A DNA stretch of 7,990 nucleotides, from NCBI GenBank assembly GCA_964506325.1, contig CAZDLO010000139.1, positions 1-7,990 of the forward strand, in the 5' to 3' direction. Positions 6,382 to 7,990 of this stretch are shown here, piece by piece. The stretch's first letter is position 1, and every line of letters starts with the position of its first letter. The translations under genes were made by a program, and so were the position numbers. Below the pieces are notes generated by a model that made no database searches, was not told the origin of the DNA, and was given only the letters and a program-made list of their open reading frames with translations. This stretch comes from CAINVV01 sp964506325. Lineage in GTDB: Bacteria; Bacteroidota; Bacteroidia; Bacteroidales; Prolixibacteraceae.

Positions 6382-7845
6382 TTATTTATCGTTGGCAAGA
6401 CCCATGATTCCAAGATACAGCAATTTAGCCGCGTCTTCCATGATTTCGGGGGTCAGTGCATCTACATTGTCAAGTGGATGGTGGTAGTAGACTGTTTTCA
6501 CGGTTCCAGTGGTATAAAGGTGCAGTGTCCTGTACCCGGCTTTTTCAAATATTGCCCCGTCGGTACGTGGTCGGCCAAAGTTTGCACGGGCTTCAGAGGA
6601 ATTAAAATCCCTGTGAAGCAATTTTGCATTGGCATTTGCAAAATGCTTTAGAATACCGGGATAAGTCTTTCCATTGGCCAGAAAGAATCCCGTCCCGTTA
6701 CCAACCATGTCAAGATTGACCATACAAACGACCTTATCTTTCTGCCAAACAGGCGTTTCAACACATTTTTTACTTCCATACAGGCCACATTCTTCACCAC
6801 CGAAAAATGCCACAATGATGGAACGTGAAGGCTTTATTTCAGAAGCAGCCAATGCCTTGGCAGCGGCAAGAATATCCACAGACCCTGAAGCATTGTCAAG
6901 TGCACCGGGGAAAAGGCAACCCGGACTTCCAACAGCATCAAGATGAGCACCAAGGATGATTGCCTCGTCCTTCAACAAGGGGTCAGAGCCTTCGATGAGT
7001 CCTATTACGTTGCAGGATCTGCTATCGGGAAAATGCGTAGTCAATGCTGTAATCTTTACTCTCTTATTCAACGGAAAGGAGCCCGGAATGAGATTTTTAG
7101 TGATGGCTGCCCGGGCCTCCACATATTTTATTCCCGTTCCTGCAAAAAATTCCTCCGCAACCGGTTCGCCTACATGAGCATAGATAAACCCTTTGATGAA
7201 GGAGGTATTGGGGTTGGCAATCTTACTCACATAGAGCAGCCCCTTTGCCCCCATTTCGCAGGCGTGCATAAACTTATACCGATGATAACTGTATGGCTCC
7301 CATTTGATCAGGGTGCTGTCGTTGGCCCCATAAGGAACCCCGGTTTCCATCAGGACAATTTTACCCTTCACATCAATATTGCGGTAATCGTCGTAATTCA
7401 ATTCAGGTGCTGAAATACCAAAGCCCACATAAACAATTTCACCGGAAACCGTTCCGGAATCTGAATTGGACCCCGGTATGAAATCATCCGGAAAACGAAA
7501 TTCCTTTTGCGGATAGCCATTCCCGGCAAGCATTGTGACACTGCCAGGAGAAATTACGCTGCTGTAGGAATTGGGGAAATACTGAAAAAAGGAAGTATCA
7601 CCAACTCCGGGTTTAACACCGGCTTTCCTTAGTTCATCTGCTACCCACTTGGCGGCCTGCAAATAGCCGGGTGAACCCGACAACCGGCCACCATACCTTG
7701 CGGAAGTTAACTCGGCAGCATCACTGAGCAAATCATGGCTTGATATGGCATGAAAAGACTTTAGAATGGCTTTCTCCTCATCCTGCGGAAAACCACTCAG
7801 GGCTGAGAAGCACAGCCATAGCAAAAATAAATACTTTAAATTCAT
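6382..7845 (-). CDS. Exported M28 family zinc aminopeptidase with PA domain
   Basis: This 487-residue protein is a metallopeptidase of family M28, probably releasing N-terminal residues from peptides in the periplasm or outside the cell. The ATG at 7845 is preferred over a GTG five codons earlier because it places the signal peptide (residues 1 to about 20, core LFLLWLCFSALSG) at the N-terminus. A helical N-terminal part at about 35-78 (YGGRLSGSPG at 51-60) leads into an inserted PA domain at about 125-235. The catalytic domain covers about 275-487. The two-zinc site appears complete: H301 and D303 (GAHLDAVG), bridging D317 (ALDNASG), catalytic base and ligand E351-E352 (GGEECGLYGS), D379 (NLDMVGN), and H455 (HHPLDNVD). 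The length is normal for PA-containing M28 enzymes. It converges on the kinase gene with 21 bases between stops and no clear terminator between them. Substrate preference cannot be read from the sequence. Confidence 0.92.
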   Translation of the reverse strand: MNLKYLFLLWLCFSALSGFPQDEEKAILKSFHAISSHDLLSDAAELTSARYGGRLSGSPGYLQAAKWVADELRKAGVKPGVGDTSFFQYFPNSYSSVISPGSVTMLAGNGYPQKEFRFPDDFIPGSNSDSGTVSGEIVYVGFGISAPELNYDDYRNIDVKGKIVLMETGVPYGANDSTLIKWEPYSYHRYKFMHACEMGAKGLLYVSKIANPNTSFIKGFIYAHVGEPVAEEFFAGTGIKYVEARAAITKNLIPGSFPLNKRVKITALTTHFPDSRSCNVIGLIEGSDPLLKDEAIILGAHLDAVGSPGCLFPGALDNASGSVDILAAAKALAASEIKPSRSIIVAFFGGEECGLYGSKKCVETPVWQKDKVVCMVNLDMVGNGTGFFLANGKTYPGILKHFANANAKLLHRDFNSSEARANFGRPRTDGAIFEKAGYRTLHLYTTGTVKTVYYHHPLDNVDALTPEIMEDAAKLLYLGIMGLANDK

Positions 7846-7864
7846 TGAAAAATGGATCACCAGG

Positions 7865-7872
7865 CAAATTTA
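7865..7872 (-). promoter_or_regulatory. Possible -7 box for the M28 peptidase gene
   Basis: On the minus strand this reads TAAATTTG, an exact match to the Bacteroidetes -7 consensus TAnnTTTG. It would start transcription roughly 10-15 bases before the ATG at 7845, giving a very short leader. No TTTG lies at the -33 distance, which weakens the call. Confidence 0.33.
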
Positions 7873-7950
7873 GCAAATTACCGGTCAGTCTCATAATAGT
7901 TGGTTCCCCTGGCCGTTTTTCCTGGAAGACAATGACAATTGATACAGCAA

Positions 7951-7990
7951 TTACCGACCGAAAACATACCTGAAATTTAGTCCGAATTCG
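7951..7990 (-). CDS. Possible C-terminus of an outer-membrane beta-barrel protein (partial)
   Basis: Reading into the window from its right edge on the minus strand, one frame gives EFGLNFRYVFGR and then TAA at 7951-7953. The residues alternate hydrophobic or aromatic (F, L, F, Y, F) with small or polar (G, N, R, V, G), as in the last strand of Bacteroidetes outer-membrane barrels, although these usually end nearer to an aromatic residue. Only 12 codons are visible, so the call is tentative and the protein family cannot be told. If real, this gene lies 105 bases upstream of the M28 gene on the same strand. Confidence 0.35.
   Translation of the reverse strand, partial: EFGLNFRYVFGR

Noticed and set aside
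6943..7413. Plus-strand frame of 156 codons antisense to the M28 peptidase
   Set aside because: It runs opposite the PA and catalytic regions, whose zinc-site residues are intact on the minus strand, and has no family resemblance.

Overview
The window looks like a piece of a Bacteroidetes chromosome, probably an environmental Bacteroidales or Marinilabiliales-like lineage; this is inferred from gene content and signals. The evidence is the AT-leaning base composition, the lack of convincing Shine-Dalgarno sequences before any start, and several exact TAnnTTTG boxes (the Bacteroidetes -7 promoter element). The gene set fits too: secreted GH141-like and DUF1080 proteins, a secreted M28 peptidase with a PA domain, a tRNA 3' end without encoded CCA, and a possible outer-membrane barrel C-terminus at the right edge.

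Layout. Positions 1-26 are the 3' end of a tRNA gene (probably Thr), followed by a strong intrinsic terminator at 44-78. Positions 307-2763 (minus) encode an 818-residue exported right-handed beta-helix protein of the GH141-like type with a C-terminal PDZ domain. A 360-base divergent intergenic region follows (2764-3123). Then 3124-3804 (plus) encodes a 226-residue exported DUF1080 / 3-keto-glycoside hydrolase-like protein. A 786-base stretch with no confident gene follows (3805-4590), holding one strong hairpin at 3968-3995 and a doubtful small minus-strand frame. Positions 4591-6360 (plus) encode a soluble histidine kinase with two PAS domains, the first carrying a cysteine cluster. It converges, 21 bases apart, on 6382-7845 (minus), an exported PA/M28 zinc aminopeptidase. 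The last 40 bases (minus) may be the C-terminal strand of an outer-membrane protein encoded upstream of the peptidase.

How the genes may work together. The beta-helix protein and the DUF1080 protein are divergent neighbours, both exported and both from carbohydrate-active families, so they may share a glycan substrate, but no SusC/SusD pair, transporter or regulator is visible to confirm a utilization locus. The kinase has no response regulator beside it. The peptidase looks like a general nutrient or housekeeping enzyme. I see no CRISPR array, insertion sequence or phage gene, and no clear new multi-gene system. The most unusual items are the beta-helix/PDZ fusion and the cysteine-bearing PAS domain.
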